Assembly (NCBI GenBank): GCA_002371495.1
Contig: DFIX01000046.1
Location: 1 to 64,000 of the forward strand
Reading direction: 5' to 3'
DNA from: Eggerthellaceae bacterium UBA3686
Lineage (GTDB): Bacteria; Actinomycetota; Coriobacteriia; Coriobacteriales; Eggerthellaceae
DNA: 64,000 bases
In this document: positions 23,759 through 33,058 of the stretch, in pieces
How positions within the stretch are numbered: position 1 is the stretch's first letter
Layout of the letters: every line of letters begins with the position of its first letter
The notes under the pieces: generated by a model
Told to the model about the DNA's origin: nothing
The model's input: the letters and a program-made list of their open reading frames with translations, nothing else
The model's database searches: none
Position numbers and translations under genes: made by a program

Positions 23759-25964
23759 TGACGAGCGCCAAAGCCACGGCGAATGCGTCGATGTCCTCGA
23801 GCGTGTTGTATAGGCCCACGCTGAGGCGGTTCGTGCCGATGCTGCCCATATGGGTGAGCAGGGGGATGGCGCAATGCGTGGCAGCGCGGATGGCGATGCC
23901 GAGTGCGGCCATTTCGCACGCAACCGGCACGCAGGCGGCTTTGTCGCTCGTGATGGAGAACAACCCGCAGGCGGCATCGTCGCCCGACTGATCGCCCCAG
24001 ATGCGCGTGCCCGTCACTGCGTCGAGCGCAGCGATGGCGTACCGCGTGAGCGCACGATCGTGTTCGCGCACGTTTTCCATCCCCAGCAGCTGCAGGTAGT
24101 CGATGGCTGCGCCAAGGCCGATGATCTGCCCGATGGGCGGGGTGCCGAACTCGTAGCAGTAAGGCATGCTGCGCAGGTATGCGGAATCAAGCTCCACATG
24201 CGAAATCGTTCCTCCGCCAGCGTATCGCGGCTCCATTTCGCGCGCGGCGTCTTCGTCGATGTAGAGCACGCCCACTCCCGTGGGACCGTAGAGCTTGTGT
24301 CCGGAAAGGGCCAGGAAGTCAACGCCGAGCTTTCCGACGTCGATGGGCATATGCGGCGCTGATTGCGCGGCATCGAGCATGAAGCGGGCGCCGGCGTCGT
24401 GTGCGAGGCGGACCATCTCGGCGATGGGCGCAACCAAACCCAGGACATTCGGAATCTGGGCCGCGCATACGATTTTCGGATGCAGTTTCAAAAGGTCGCG
24501 ATATTGCTCCATGTCGATGCGACCATCATCGGTGATGCGGATGTATTCGACATTTGCGCCGACGCGATCCGCAAGCATGCGCCACGGCAGCATGTTCGAA
24601 TGATGCTCCTGGATCGATATCAGAACTGTGTCTCCTGCTCCCACGTTCAACTCACCCCAACAGCGGGCGACAAGCGCGCATCCGCCCGTCGTGTTCGACG
24701 TGAACACGACCTGCCAGTCTTCGGCGCCGATGAAATCGGCTACTTTCGCGCGCGCCTGCTCGACGCCCGCGGTGGCGCGGCTAGACGCCTCGTACACGCC
24801 GCGGTATATGTTTGCGTTGAAGTTGGCCGCATAATCGAGCTCGGCGCGGATGACGCTGTACGGGCGCTGAGATGTGGCGGCAGCATCGAGGTACACAAGC
24901 TTGGCATCGTGCTCGGGCGAGGCCAGCATGGGGAAATCGTTGCGCGCGCGATGCCCCCATGCGTCCCAGCGATCGAGCTCATCGCGGTTAAGGTGCGCAG
25001 TTGCTCGGTCGATTTCGGCTAGGATGCCGCGAACCTCATCGAGCAGCTCGTCTTCCCCGGCATCCTCTTCGGGCTCTGTCTCCTTCGTGTCTGCTGCGCG
25101 GGCGGCGCGCACCAGCTCGAGCGCCGAGCGCGTGGCCCCGGCCATGAAATCGTCGTGATCTTCGGGGAACAGGTGAGGTGCCACCAGCTTGTCTTCTCCG
25201 AACGACACGCAGTGGGTGGGAAGGAGCCGCGTATGGCGATACCCGCCTTCCGTCATCGAATCGAGAAACCCTTCGGAGCAGAGGTGGCGCAGGTATCCGA
25301 TGCGCACGAGCGTCGGCGCGACGACGCGCCATTCCGCCCACGCGAAGAACGCCTGGTCTTGCGGGCGGTCGAGCGATGATTGGCGTAGTTTTGCAATATG
25401 GCGCGGTTCAACCTGTGGCTGGTCTGCACAGGCGATGATGACAGAATCGACATCGCGCGCTCCGTCAAGAGCCGCAAGGATATTGGCCAGCTGCCCGCAA
25501 GAGAGATGGGAAAGCTCGAACCCGCCAGATAGCGAGTCGGCATTTGCCGCAAGCCGTTCGTCCCATCGCACCAGTTGCGCGTCGGCCCCTTCAATGGCGC
25601 GTCCGATTTCGTCGACGAAATCTCTTGCGATGACAATTACGGGCGCCGCACCGCAATCGGCCAGCATATTGACGACGTGGCGGACGAGCGGCGTGCCGTT
25701 CAGCGTCTGTAAGGGGCGGGGAAGCACCTCGCCTTCGCCATCGGCATCGAGGCCGCAGAACAGGTCGTCTTCGACGTCGTCGTAGGTGTCCTTGTCGTAA
25801 ACGCTTCGCGTGAGGACGACGGGAGTTTGTCTCGTATCCGTGGCGAGGATTACCGCCGCGACTTTCCGCAAAGGAAATATGCCATCTGCAGCCTGCGCGG
25901 TGACGGCGCTCGATTCCTCGGTGCAGCCTGGAATGAAGATGTCTCGCTCTTCCAATTCGGCCAT
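23724..25964 (-). CDS. Nucleotidyltransferase (MobA/MocA-like) - cysteine desulfurase (SufS-like) fusion
   Basis: A 746-residue two-domain protein. Residues ~35-290 resemble NTP_transf_3 (VAAVILATD, PLQTLNGTPLVRHVV, ACADQPQVEP), but the usual LAAGxSxRMG loop is degenerate. An acidic linker (TKETEPEEDAGEDELL) leads to residues ~340-746, a class-V aminotransferase with PLP lysine in LSGHKLYGPTG and the persulfide-forming Cys in RAATHCAIPLL. Family knowledge: MocA adds CMP to molybdopterin and cysteine desulfurases supply sulfur to cofactors. One chain doing both could build a sulfurated cytidylylated cofactor, but that is inference. AGAGAGG precedes the ATG. Last gene of the radical-SAM operon. 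Confidence 0.8.
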   Translation of the reverse strand: MAELEERDIFIPGCTEESSAVTAQAADGIFPLRKVAAVILATDTRQTPVVLTRSVYDKDTYDDVEDDLFCGLDADGEGEVLPRPLQTLNGTPLVRHVVNMLADCGAAPVIVIARDFVDEIGRAIEGADAQLVRWDERLAANADSLSGGFELSHLSCGQLANILAALDGARDVDSVIIACADQPQVEPRHIAKLRQSSLDRPQDQAFFAWAEWRVVAPTLVRIGYLRHLCSEGFLDSMTEGGYRHTRLLPTHCVSFGEDKLVAPHLFPEDHDDFMAGATRSALELVRAARAADTKETEPEEDAGEDELLDEVRGILAEIDRATAHLNRDELDRWDAWGHRARNDFPMLASPEHDAKLVYLDAAATSQRPYSVIRAELDYAANFNANIYRGVYEASSRATAGVEQARAKVADFIGAEDWQVVFTSNTTGGCALVARCWGELNVGAGDTVLISIQEHHSNMLPWRMLADRVGANVEYIRITDDGRIDMEQYRDLLKLHPKIVCAAQIPNVLGLVAPIAEMVRLAHDAGARFMLDAAQSAPHMPIDVGKLGVDFLALSGHKLYGPTGVGVLYIDEDAAREMEPRYAGGGTISHVELDSAYLRSMPYCYEFGTPPIGQIIGLGAAIDYLQLLGMENVREHDRALTRYAIAALDAVTGTRIWGDQSGDDAACGLFSITSDKAACVPVACEMAALGIAIRAATHCAIPLLTHMGSIGTNRLSVGLYNTLEDIDAFAVALALVTKRFGGYDCRA

Positions 25965-25995
25965 GCCGCCCTACCTCTCTTGGGTTGTCTGCCTG

Positions 25996-26199
25996 TCAGT
26001 CGGATTCGTCCTCGGTTGCAAAGCGCGATAGCGGTAGCCCGAATTCTCTGGCGAACAGCACAAGCTTGTCCTCATCTGCCATCGCGATGGCGTTCGACAT
26101 CACTATGTACTGGCCGCAGCCGCCAGAGTCTGTCAGGGCGACGAAGTCTATAAGGGCGTTCCGCAGCCGCTCGGTGTCGAGCCGCATCAGATCATCCAT
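25996..26199 (-). CDS. Small conserved-looking protein, 67 aa
   Basis: A 67-residue acidic protein lying between, and co-directional with, a radical-SAM gene (13-bp overlap) and the desulfurase fusion (31 bp away). It contains one Gly-Gly-Cys-Gly segment (DSGGCGQYIVMS). GAAGGG lies before the ATG at 26199; an alternative ATG at 26187 also exists. Family not recognised. The tight coupling suggests a partner of the radical-SAM enzyme or a small carrier. Confidence 0.6.
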   Translation of the reverse strand: MDDLMRLDTERLRNALIDFVALTDSGGCGQYIVMSNAIAMADEDKLVLFAREFGLPLSRFATEDESD

Positions 26200-27197
26200 C
26201 CCTTCGAGGGCCCTTCTGCGATTTCCCAGCCGCCCTCGATCAGAATCATGCGCGCCTTGGCAATGCTGTAACCCGCACCGCCCTCTTCGGTCTTCGATTT
26301 CAGGTCGCGCGGATTCGTGCCCACCTCAGCCCAGTTCAGGTTGGCGCCCGCTGAAGCTGTCAGCGGCGTGCGCGCCGAGCAGTTCAGACGCAAGTCCAAA
26401 CCGGTCGCCAGGCGGTAAATCGCAACTTGCATCGAGGCGATCATCTCGTTGATCTCGCCATATGGTTCTAGCATCGTTCCCGGCACGGTGACTCGCCTTC
26501 CAATGCCGGCTGACACCCCGCCAAGGCCGATGACAATGCGCGTGAACTCGGTTAGCTTCTCGGGCGTATGTTCGGGACCGACTGGCTCGACGCAGGTGGA
26601 AAGCGTCATCCCTGCGCGCTTCATGGCGTCGATGGTGGCAAACCGTTCCTCGATGGGAATGCTCGTCACGATGCCCTCGTCGATGCGCGGAACGTGATAA
26701 GCGCCGTTTGCGCCTGCCTCCTTGAGTTGCACCCACTTCTCGTATGGTGTATCGCCGGTGTTGATGAGCAGGGGCATTTCCAGGCTTATGGCCTCTCGAA
26801 CCGCCTGGGTCATCTCGAGCAGCTTATCGAAGTTATAAGTTGCCGTCGTTAGCATGAGGATGAGGTTTGCACCCTGTTCCTCGTAAATCTTGGCGTATTC
26901 TACGACGTCTTCCTTCGTCATCTCCAACTTGCCCGAGCGCACCCCGTTGCAAATTGCGAACGAGCAAAACTGGCAATTGCATGGGCAAGGGCTACCGTTC
27001 AGGCCGATTTGCGCATGCACTTCGGCTTTCCCGTCTGCCGCACGCAAGGAAAGCTCCATGCCCGCCCAGCGCAAAGCCGCCGCCTCTCGCGAAAACGGGT
27101 CGACGGCGTACAGCGTGCAAATCTCGTCATCGGTCAGGCCGTTGCCTTCCATCCCCTTCTCGATGATCTCGTAAATATTCATTTCGATTGCGTTCAT
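26187..27197 (-). CDS. Radical-SAM protein, BioB/HydE/PylB-like (copy 1)
   Basis: A 336-residue protein. The radical-SAM cluster motif C-x3-C-x2-C is seen in SPCPCNCQFCSFA (about residue 70). The rest forms a TIM barrel of biotin-synthase/HydE type (LINTGDTPYEKW, GANGAYHVPRIDEG, STCVEPVGPEHT). No auxiliary-cluster Cys set is obvious at the C terminus. GAGAGGA precedes the ATG. It is the first gene of an operon with the 67-aa protein and the desulfurase fusion, divergent from the ABC transporter. The reaction is unknown; candidates are methyl-ornithine-like mutase chemistry or metallocluster ligand synthesis. Confidence 0.82.
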   Translation of the reverse strand: MNAIEMNIYEIIEKGMEGNGLTDDEICTLYAVDPFSREAAALRWAGMELSLRAADGKAEVHAQIGLNGSPCPCNCQFCSFAICNGVRSGKLEMTKEDVVEYAKIYEEQGANLILMLTTATYNFDKLLEMTQAVREAISLEMPLLINTGDTPYEKWVQLKEAGANGAYHVPRIDEGIVTSIPIEERFATIDAMKRAGMTLSTCVEPVGPEHTPEKLTEFTRIVIGLGGVSAGIGRRVTVPGTMLEPYGEINEMIASMQVAIYRLATGLDLRLNCSARTPLTASAGANLNWAEVGTNPRDLKSKTEEGGAGYSIAKARMILIEGGWEIAEGPSKGWMI

Positions 27198-27340
27198 GGC
27201 GCATCCTCTCTCTTGGCCAATCGCTTAGCAGCATACCGTTCTCGGAAGCTATTTCCGGACCTGCCATCGCAGAACCGTATAAATAATAGATAAGGCCCAA
27301 TAAGCGATAGTACCAACAATAGAATACACTAATACTAGAC

Positions 27341-27369
27341 TTGCTCTATTAATAAATGTAGTCTACACT
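27341..27369 (+). promoter_or_regulatory. Sigma-70-type promoter of the ABC transporter operon
   Basis: TTGCTC (27341-27346), a 17-bp spacer and TACACT (27364-27369), in an AT-rich 246-bp divergent intergenic region (27198-27443) that is clearly lower in GC than its neighbours. The transcript would start ~70 bp before the lipoprotein start. No clear minus-strand counterpart was found. Confidence 0.5.
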
Positions 27370-27443
27370 AAAACCCACCTGTTTAATAGGTAATGAGAGC
27401 GGTGTTGTCCGGCGCGGACGATGCACAAGGGAAAGGAAAGGAA

Positions 27444-28808
27444 ATGGAGGAGAAGAAGCTACTCAGGTTGGGCGACGTGAATCGCAGGCAGTTCCTCAAA
27501 GCTGCCGGCGTTATAGGCGTCGGCGCAGCAGGGGCTTTCGGTCTTGCCGGTTGCGGTTCATCGGGTTCAGGTAGCGCGGCGAGCGCGTCGGCATCAGCAT
27601 CGGCGTCGGCCGGCGCGACGAGCGCGTCGGCATCAGCATCGGCGTTGGCCGGCGCGGACGATTTCGATCCCAACGACTGGGATTCCGTCCTCGAGGCTGC
27701 CAAGGGCCAGACGGTCAACTACCATCAGAGCGGTTCTAGCACGGTTATGAACGAGTGGCTGAACACAACGGTCAAAGAGGCGATCGAGAAGTATGGCATC
27801 ACGTGGAATTATGTTCCCGCCACTGGTACGGTTGATGTTGTGAATCTCGTTTCGTCTGAAATGGCGGCGGGAAAGACGGAAGATGGCTCCGTGGACTTCA
27901 TGTGGATCAATGGCGAAAATTTCTTCTCATTGAAAGACCACGGCTATCTGTACGGCTCGTATCTCGACTACCTGCCTAATCTGAAGTATTGCGACCCCGA
28001 TAATCCCAATCTTACTGTCGACTGTGGCGTCGCTATCGAAGGTATGGAGTCTCCATTCCAAGCGACTTACGATGTCTTCTGGGCAGATACCGCCAACATT
28101 CCCGAATCAGACTTCCCAACGACGCTGGCCGAGCTGAAAGAGCTCATTATTGCCCATCCTGGCCGATTCACGTATGCCGAGCCCGGAAACTCCAACGGCA
28201 CGTATTTCATGGGCACGGTCATCGCAGGCCTCTGCGGCAAGGAGACTTGGAACCGCATCAACAAGGAGGCCATTCCGCACGATGAGCTGAAGGAATTGAT
28301 TGAGCCCGCTTTGCAATGGCTGCGCGATATCAATCCGTATCTGTGGAATAACGGCGCGACGCATCCTGCAAATGGCTCGGAGGTCATTCAGCTCATGGGT
28401 GATGGTGAGCTCGATTTGGAATTCAGCTCGACGATGCCCAAATCATACATTGATGCGGGAACCATCCCCAGTACGGTGAAGCCGTTCTTCGTGAAAGATG
28501 CGGTCATTAGCGACTTCTGGTATTTGACGATTCCTGCGAATGCCGCTCATAAGGCTGCAGCGCTTGTGGCCTGCAATGAGATCATGGAGCCCTACATTCA
28601 GATGACCCAGTTTGAAAAGGTTGGATATTATCCGTTCTCGCCGTATGAGCTTATGACGCCAGAGGCGCAGAAAATGTACGACGCGATCGACTGGGATGCC
28701 GGTCTGATTCCTCCCGATGAGATGAACCCGTACATCGTTCCGCAGGCCAATGGTCAGAATAACGATACGATCGAAGATCTTTGGCACGAAGAGGTTTACG
28801 GCAAGTAA
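27444..28808 (+). CDS. ABC transporter substrate-binding lipoprotein (YnjB-like)
   Basis: A 454-residue exported protein. A twin-arginine motif RRQFLK (residues 14-19), a hydrophobic stretch and lipobox LAGC (Cys37) make it a Tat-exported lipoprotein. Residues ~38-70 are a Ser/Ala-rich linker. Beyond this is an extracellular solute-binding domain of the YnjB/Fe3+-type family (about 380 residues). AAAGGAAAGG precedes the ATG; an earlier in-frame start is less likely. First gene of a transporter operon. The ligand is unknown. Tat export may mean that it folds, or binds a cofactor, in the cytoplasm first. Confidence 0.85.
   Translation: MEEKKLLRLGDVNRRQFLKAAGVIGVGAAGAFGLAGCGSSGSGSAASASASASASAGATSASASASALAGADDFDPNDWDSVLEAAKGQTVNYHQSGSSTVMNEWLNTTVKEAIEKYGITWNYVPATGTVDVVNLVSSEMAAGKTEDGSVDFMWINGENFFSLKDHGYLYGSYLDYLPNLKYCDPDNPNLTVDCGVAIEGMESPFQATYDVFWADTANIPESDFPTTLAELKELIIAHPGRFTYAEPGNSNGTYFMGTVIAGLCGKETWNRINKEAIPHDELKELIEPALQWLRDINPYLWNNGATHPANGSEVIQLMGDGELDLEFSSTMPKSYIDAGTIPSTVKPFFVKDAVISDFWYLTIPANAAHKAAALVACNEIMEPYIQMTQFEKVGYYPFSPYELMTPEAQKMYDAIDWDAGLIPPDEMNPYIVPQANGQNNDTIEDLWHEEVYGK
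27581..27658 (+). repeat. 39-bp tandem duplication in lipoprotein linker
   Basis: Two consecutive 39-bp units (27581-27619 and 27620-27658) that differ at two or three bases. They encode the Ser/Ala-rich spacer between lipid anchor and binding domain, so unit number can change linker length without shifting frame. Confidence 0.75.
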
Positions 28809-28912
28809 TTGGAATGACGCCTGCTTGTAAATGCGCGTTTGGAACAGCTCGGTGAATAGCCGGGCTGTTTCAGACGCGTAAAACATTGCTCGATGAGCGA
28901 CGAGGGTATTCT

Positions 28913-29791
28913 ATGAGTCCAAAACTTAGAAAGAAAATAACGCCATATCTCCTGCTTCTTCCAGCAACGGTTCTCCTGTTGTTCTTCTTGTTCGGGCTTG
29001 TCAACGGTATAGCCCAGAGTTTTGGAATAGCACCGTTTTTGGGCATGACGGAGCCGACGCTCGATTATTTTGCACGGGCGTTTCAAGATGAACGCATTTT
29101 GAATGCTGTGGGTTATAGCTTCTACCTTGCGATAATCTGCACGTTATTCCCTGTTATTGGGGCTATTGCGCTATCAGCTGCGCTTACACGACTTCAAGCG
29201 GGGAATAACATGAAACTGTTCGCCATCAATCTACCGCTTTCAGTGGCCCATATAGTCGTTGTAGTGCTAGTTATCGTTATGTTCGGGTCAAGCGGCATGA
29301 TTGCGCGTGTACTTTACGCGTTGGGGATAATCGAGAACGCGAATTCGTTTCCCTCGGTGATAGGCGCTCAAAGTGGCTGGGGTATCGTCCTCGTGTTCAT
29401 GTTCAAGGAAATACCCTATATAGCGTTGTGCACGTTGGCAATCATGATGAACATTGGCAAGAGGTATTCAGAAGCGGCGATAGTGTTGGGCGCAAGCCCG
29501 CTCAGGACGTTCTTTACCATCACGTTGCCCCTGTGCAAGACGGCCATCATGCGCGCGGCACTTGTGGTTTTTGCATTCGCCTTCGGATCGTATGAGATAC
29601 CGTTCCTGCTCGCACCGTCGCGGCAGTCGACGGTGGCGTTGCTCGCGTTTTTCGAGTTCCAGAATAACGATATCGCAAACCGCTGTTATGCCATGACCAT
29701 CATTGCGATCATGATAGCCATAACGCTGGTAATAGCAATCATTTACTTCATCCTGATGAACCGGGAGCGGAAGGAGCTGCGAGATGCCTAA
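28913..29791 (+). CDS. ABC transporter permease 1
   Basis: A 292-residue inner-membrane protein with six predicted helices and the ATPase-docking EAA loop (EAAIVLGASPLRTFFTITLP). It resembles the first half of E. coli YnjC, which is a fused double permease. Start chosen at MSPKLRKK with GAGGG upstream; a TTG nine codons earlier is in frame. There are 104 bp after the lipoprotein stop, and its end overlaps permease 2 by 8 bp. Confidence 0.83.
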   Translation: MSPKLRKKITPYLLLLPATVLLLFFLFGLVNGIAQSFGIAPFLGMTEPTLDYFARAFQDERILNAVGYSFYLAIICTLFPVIGAIALSAALTRLQAGNNMKLFAINLPLSVAHIVVVVLVIVMFGSSGMIARVLYALGIIENANSFPSVIGAQSGWGIVLVFMFKEIPYIALCTLAIMMNIGKRYSEAAIVLGASPLRTFFTITLPLCKTAIMRAALVVFAFAFGSYEIPFLLAPSRQSTVALLAFFEFQNNDIANRCYAMTIIAIMIAITLVIAIIYFILMNRERKELRDA

Positions 29792-30602
29792 CCAAAAGGG
29801 ATATCGCCGCGCGGCTATAGTGTTCCTCGTTATCTGGCTTGTATGTATTTTCATTCCCCTTGTTACCATGGTGGTGTGGGCGTTTGTCGACTCGTGGCGC
29901 TGGCCGGATTTGTTCCCCCCGGCATTCTCACTTCGGGCGATGACATCAGCGATGGACAACTCAGGGAATTTCGGACAGATAGTGTTCCTGAGCATCGCAA
30001 TAGCGCTCTGCGTGTCCGCGCTTTGCGTTTTCGTTGCGTCTCTCACGGCACGCGCCCTGGTCCATTTCAAGTTTCCGGGAAATATGGTGTGGCGCTTCGC
30101 GGTCATCATGCCTTTCATTATTCCCTCGGCGGCGTTCGCCATGGGGGTACAATCCCTGTTCGCCCAATGGGGGTTGTCTGGCACGGTTCCCGGCGTGATC
30201 CTAGCTGTTTCTATCACGGTGTTGCCTTACGCGACATCTATCATGATGGATGTCACCGTGGCGGCGGGAAAGAAGATGGAGGAGCAGGCTATCGTCCTTG
30301 GTGCGAATTGGTGGCAGCGCCTGCGTTACGCCATAATTCCCTCCCTCATGCCGGGCATTCTCTCGGCGCTTTCGCTCTCCTACATCTTGGCGTTCATGTC
30401 ATATTTCGTTGTGTACCTGGTGGGGACCGGCATGGTGAAGACCCTCGCTGTCACCATGTTTCCCACGCTTGCCGCATCGGAGCGCTCGATTGCCTGCGCT
30501 TATGCCACGGTCTTCGTCGGCATCTCCCTTTTGGTGTTCTTCGTCTTCAACCTCATCATGAAGAAGCTCGGAATCAAGGAGCAAGTTGAATTGTTCAGCT
30601 AG
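29784..30602 (+). CDS. ABC transporter permease 2
   Basis: A 272-residue inner-membrane protein with six helices and an EAA-type loop (EEQAIVLGANWWQRLRYAII). It overlaps the previous permease by 8 bp, indicating translational coupling, and forms a heterodimeric channel with it. Together with the lipoprotein and ATPase it makes a complete importer. Confidence 0.85.
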   Translation: MPNQKGYRRAAIVFLVIWLVCIFIPLVTMVVWAFVDSWRWPDLFPPAFSLRAMTSAMDNSGNFGQIVFLSIAIALCVSALCVFVASLTARALVHFKFPGNMVWRFAVIMPFIIPSAAFAMGVQSLFAQWGLSGTVPGVILAVSITVLPYATSIMMDVTVAAGKKMEEQAIVLGANWWQRLRYAIIPSLMPGILSALSLSYILAFMSYFVVYLVGTGMVKTLAVTMFPTLAASERSIACAYATVFVGISLLVFFVFNLIMKKLGIKEQVELFS

Positions 30603-30651
30603 TGTAGTCGCGTGAGCGTCGTTCCGTTTGGTATTGAGATAGTGAGTTGGT

Positions 30652-31689
30652 ATGAGCATCGAATTGAAAAACGTTTACTTCGAGGTCAAGGACAAGACGA
30701 TCCTCGATGACGTGTCGTTCAAGATCGAGGACGGCGAGTTCGTGTCGTTGCTGGGCGCATCGGGCGCTGGCAAGTCGACGACTATCAAGATCATCGCCGG
30801 CATTCTGGGGCAAACGCGCGGCAATGTTCTCATCGACGGCAACGTGGTCGACGACGTTGCCGCCAACAAGCGCAAGGTGTCGGTGGCGTTCCAGGACATG
30901 CGCCTGTTTCCCAACATGACAGTTGGCGAAAACGTGGCCTTTGCCATGAAGATGCAGAAAATCAAGAAAGCCGAGCGCATCGAGCAAGTCGATTATTACT
31001 TGGAACTCGTGCAGCTGAAGGGATTTGCCAAGCGCCGCGTCGACGAGATATCCGGCGGCCAGCAGCAACGCGTCGCCCTGGCTCGCGCTGTAGCCGCCAA
31101 GCCGCGCGTGCTGCTTCTGGACGAGCCGTTCAGCGGCCTGGATGAGAACCTGCGCGACGGCATGCGCGCCATCGTGCGCGAGCTGCACAACAAGCTGGGC
31201 ATGACCACCGCCATGATCACGCATGACGCCACCGAGGCGCTGACCATGTCCGACCACATCATCTACATGACGAACGGCAAGGTCGTGCAATACGCCACTC
31301 CCACCGAACTGTATGACGACCCGGCAACCGCCGATGTCGCGCTGTGCTTCGGAAACGCCATGGACATCGTGGGAGAGGTTTCGGATGGCATGTTTTCGCA
31401 CGGGTCGATACGGTTCCCAGCCGATTGCGCCGACGGGCCGGCAACGGCGGTCCTACGTTACGAGGGTATTCACCTCGTTGCGGAACCGGGCTCCGACATC
31501 GTCGTCAAGAGCTGCCTGTTCGGCGGCGAGTGGTACCAGATCATCCTGGAATCCGAGGGCAGGACGCTGACCCTGACCACGAAAGATCCCATCGAAGTCG
31601 GTACATGCGTCGATCTGAGCCTTTCAGAAGGGTCGTATTTCGTGTTTCCCGGGGCGGATGCGGTCCAGGAAGACAAGATGGGCGCTTAA
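30652..31689 (+). CDS. ABC transporter ATP-binding protein (YnjD/PotA-like)
   Basis: A 345-residue ATPase. Walker A GASGAGKST (about residue 35), Q-loop region VAFQDMRLFPNMTVGENV, signature SGGQQQR, Walker B VLLLDEP and the switch His in MITHDATEA are all present. Residues ~240-345 are a TOBE-like regulatory domain. A relic of a paralogous TOBE domain is found at 35900-36212. It energises the permease pair; spacing (49 bp) supports one operon. Confidence 0.9.
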   Translation: MSIELKNVYFEVKDKTILDDVSFKIEDGEFVSLLGASGAGKSTTIKIIAGILGQTRGNVLIDGNVVDDVAANKRKVSVAFQDMRLFPNMTVGENVAFAMKMQKIKKAERIEQVDYYLELVQLKGFAKRRVDEISGGQQQRVALARAVAAKPRVLLLDEPFSGLDENLRDGMRAIVRELHNKLGMTTAMITHDATEALTMSDHIIYMTNGKVVQYATPTELYDDPATADVALCFGNAMDIVGEVSDGMFSHGSIRFPADCADGPATAVLRYEGIHLVAEPGSDIVVKSCLFGGEWYQIILESEGRTLTLTTKDPIEVGTCVDLSLSEGSYFVFPGADAVQEDKMGA

Positions 31690-31734
31690 GCCCGCCTTGT
31701 GAAGCCAGCGTGCCCTGAAAGAGAGGTTTTCGTT

Positions 31735-32889
31735 GTGGGAAAGCTGAAATTCTGCGTCGTGAACGGTCCTGCCGCATCGGGCCGCACGACCGCTTCCGCC
31801 GAAATTGCCCGCGAACTGGGCAAGCGCGGCCTAAAGGCGGTCGTGATGGTGAACGAGGAGGGCCTCGATTCCATCGCGGGCCGCATACTGGGCGAGCGGG
31901 GAGTGCGCTACGTCACCATGTTGGGGGGCTGCATTGGGTCCCAGAGCGACAACCTCGTGGCGGAACTGCGGCGCTTGCGCGACCAGGAAGGCGTCGACAT
32001 CGTCATTGCCGAGATGCCCTCGGTATGCGCTTGCTCGCCCGACCATGTGTATGCGCCCCTGCGCAAGAAATGCAAGGGCGAGTTCGACTTGGCGCCGCTC
32101 ACCTCGATTCTCACGGGACACCAGGTGCTCGCCATTGCCGACGAGGCGCAATCTTCATCCGACGGCGTTCCGATTCCAATCAACTACCTGCATGCCAAGC
32201 ATTTGGAAAGCGGCGACATCCTCGTCGTGAACAAGGCAGATCTGCTCGCCGATGACCAGGTGGGCCGTTGCGTGGGCTATGTCGAGCAGGAGTATCCCGG
32301 CAAGCCCGTCTTGGCCGGCACGGTGCTCGACGAAGCGTTCATCGGCAAGGTGGTCGACCTCATCTTGGGCAACGAGGCGGGCTTCCATTTCATCTCGAAG
32401 GGGCTCGATAAAAAGCTCTACGATGCGGCCGAGGCGCTGTTCGCGACCTACAGCCAGCGCATTTGCCTGATATCGCGCGATGGCGAGCCGATCGATTTCG
32501 AACGTTTCGGCCAAGAGGCGATCGAGGGCATGCGCAAGGCTGCGGAGGCGGCAGGCGGGCAGATGGCCTACGCCACGTTGCTGGCGGAATATCCCTCGAA
32601 AACGGTGAAAGACGCTGGGCTCATGCGCGTTTCGCGCGACAGCGGCGAGGTCGAACGGCCCTTCACGCTGAAAGAGCCTCGCGAATCCCTGAGGGTGGCC
32701 ATGCAGGTGAGGCATTCGGGCGATTCCCAGGTGATGCTGCGCACGATGATGCCCCTCGTCGACGAGCTCGCAGAAAAGCACGGCTGCAAGATCGAGGTGT
32801 TCCTCGTCGAGTCGTTCATGGTTCCCGATTACACGAGCCGCCATTATGCGCTGTTGAAGCGCAACGACCACGACAAGTTCAACGATTAG
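31735..32889 (+). CDS. CobW/HypB-like P-loop GTPase
   Basis: A 384-residue protein. The P-loop is GPAASGRTT (about residues 10-18), an E-x-P segment VIAEMPSV and the guanine-specificity motif NKADLL follow, so it is a SIMIBI-class GTPase near CobW/HypB. The CobW metal motif GCxCC is replaced by GCIGSQ. The C-terminal ~130 residues have no recognised domain. GTG at 31735 is chosen because GAGAGG lies 8 bases upstream; a GTG at 31699 is an alternative. It ends the transporter operon. A chaperone role in inserting a metal or cofactor is inferred. Confidence 0.75.
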   Translation: MGKLKFCVVNGPAASGRTTASAEIARELGKRGLKAVVMVNEEGLDSIAGRILGERGVRYVTMLGGCIGSQSDNLVAELRRLRDQEGVDIVIAEMPSVCACSPDHVYAPLRKKCKGEFDLAPLTSILTGHQVLAIADEAQSSSDGVPIPINYLHAKHLESGDILVVNKADLLADDQVGRCVGYVEQEYPGKPVLAGTVLDEAFIGKVVDLILGNEAGFHFISKGLDKKLYDAAEALFATYSQRICLISRDGEPIDFERFGQEAIEGMRKAAEAAGGQMAYATLLAEYPSKTVKDAGLMRVSRDSGEVERPFTLKEPRESLRVAMQVRHSGDSQVMLRTMMPLVDELAEKHGCKIEVFLVESFMVPDYTSRHYALLKRNDHDKFND

Positions 32890-32962
32890 CGAATCCCCGG
32901 CGCCTTCTGCGTCGCGCATGTTGCGCAGGCAGATGGGCCGGGCCCCGGTTGGCTCTTTCCTC

Positions 32963-33042
32963 TCGTGCGTCGCCGCGAACTCGCGTGGCGACGCACGGCT
33001 CCCTTCCCGTTGACCCCGCAGGCAATTCGGCTGCGGGGTCAA
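32963..33042. terminator. Two hairpins between convergent genes
   Basis: An 11-bp stem (arms CGTGCGTCGCC and GGCGACGCACG, about 32964-32997) is followed by a 12-bp stem (33010-33021/33031-33042, arm TTGACCCCGCAG). They lie between the GTPase stop and the convergent LRR stop. Neither has a long T-run, so they are probable bidirectional or processing hairpins rather than classical terminators. Confidence 0.5.
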
Positions 33043-33058
33043 TGGGTTATATGGCGCG

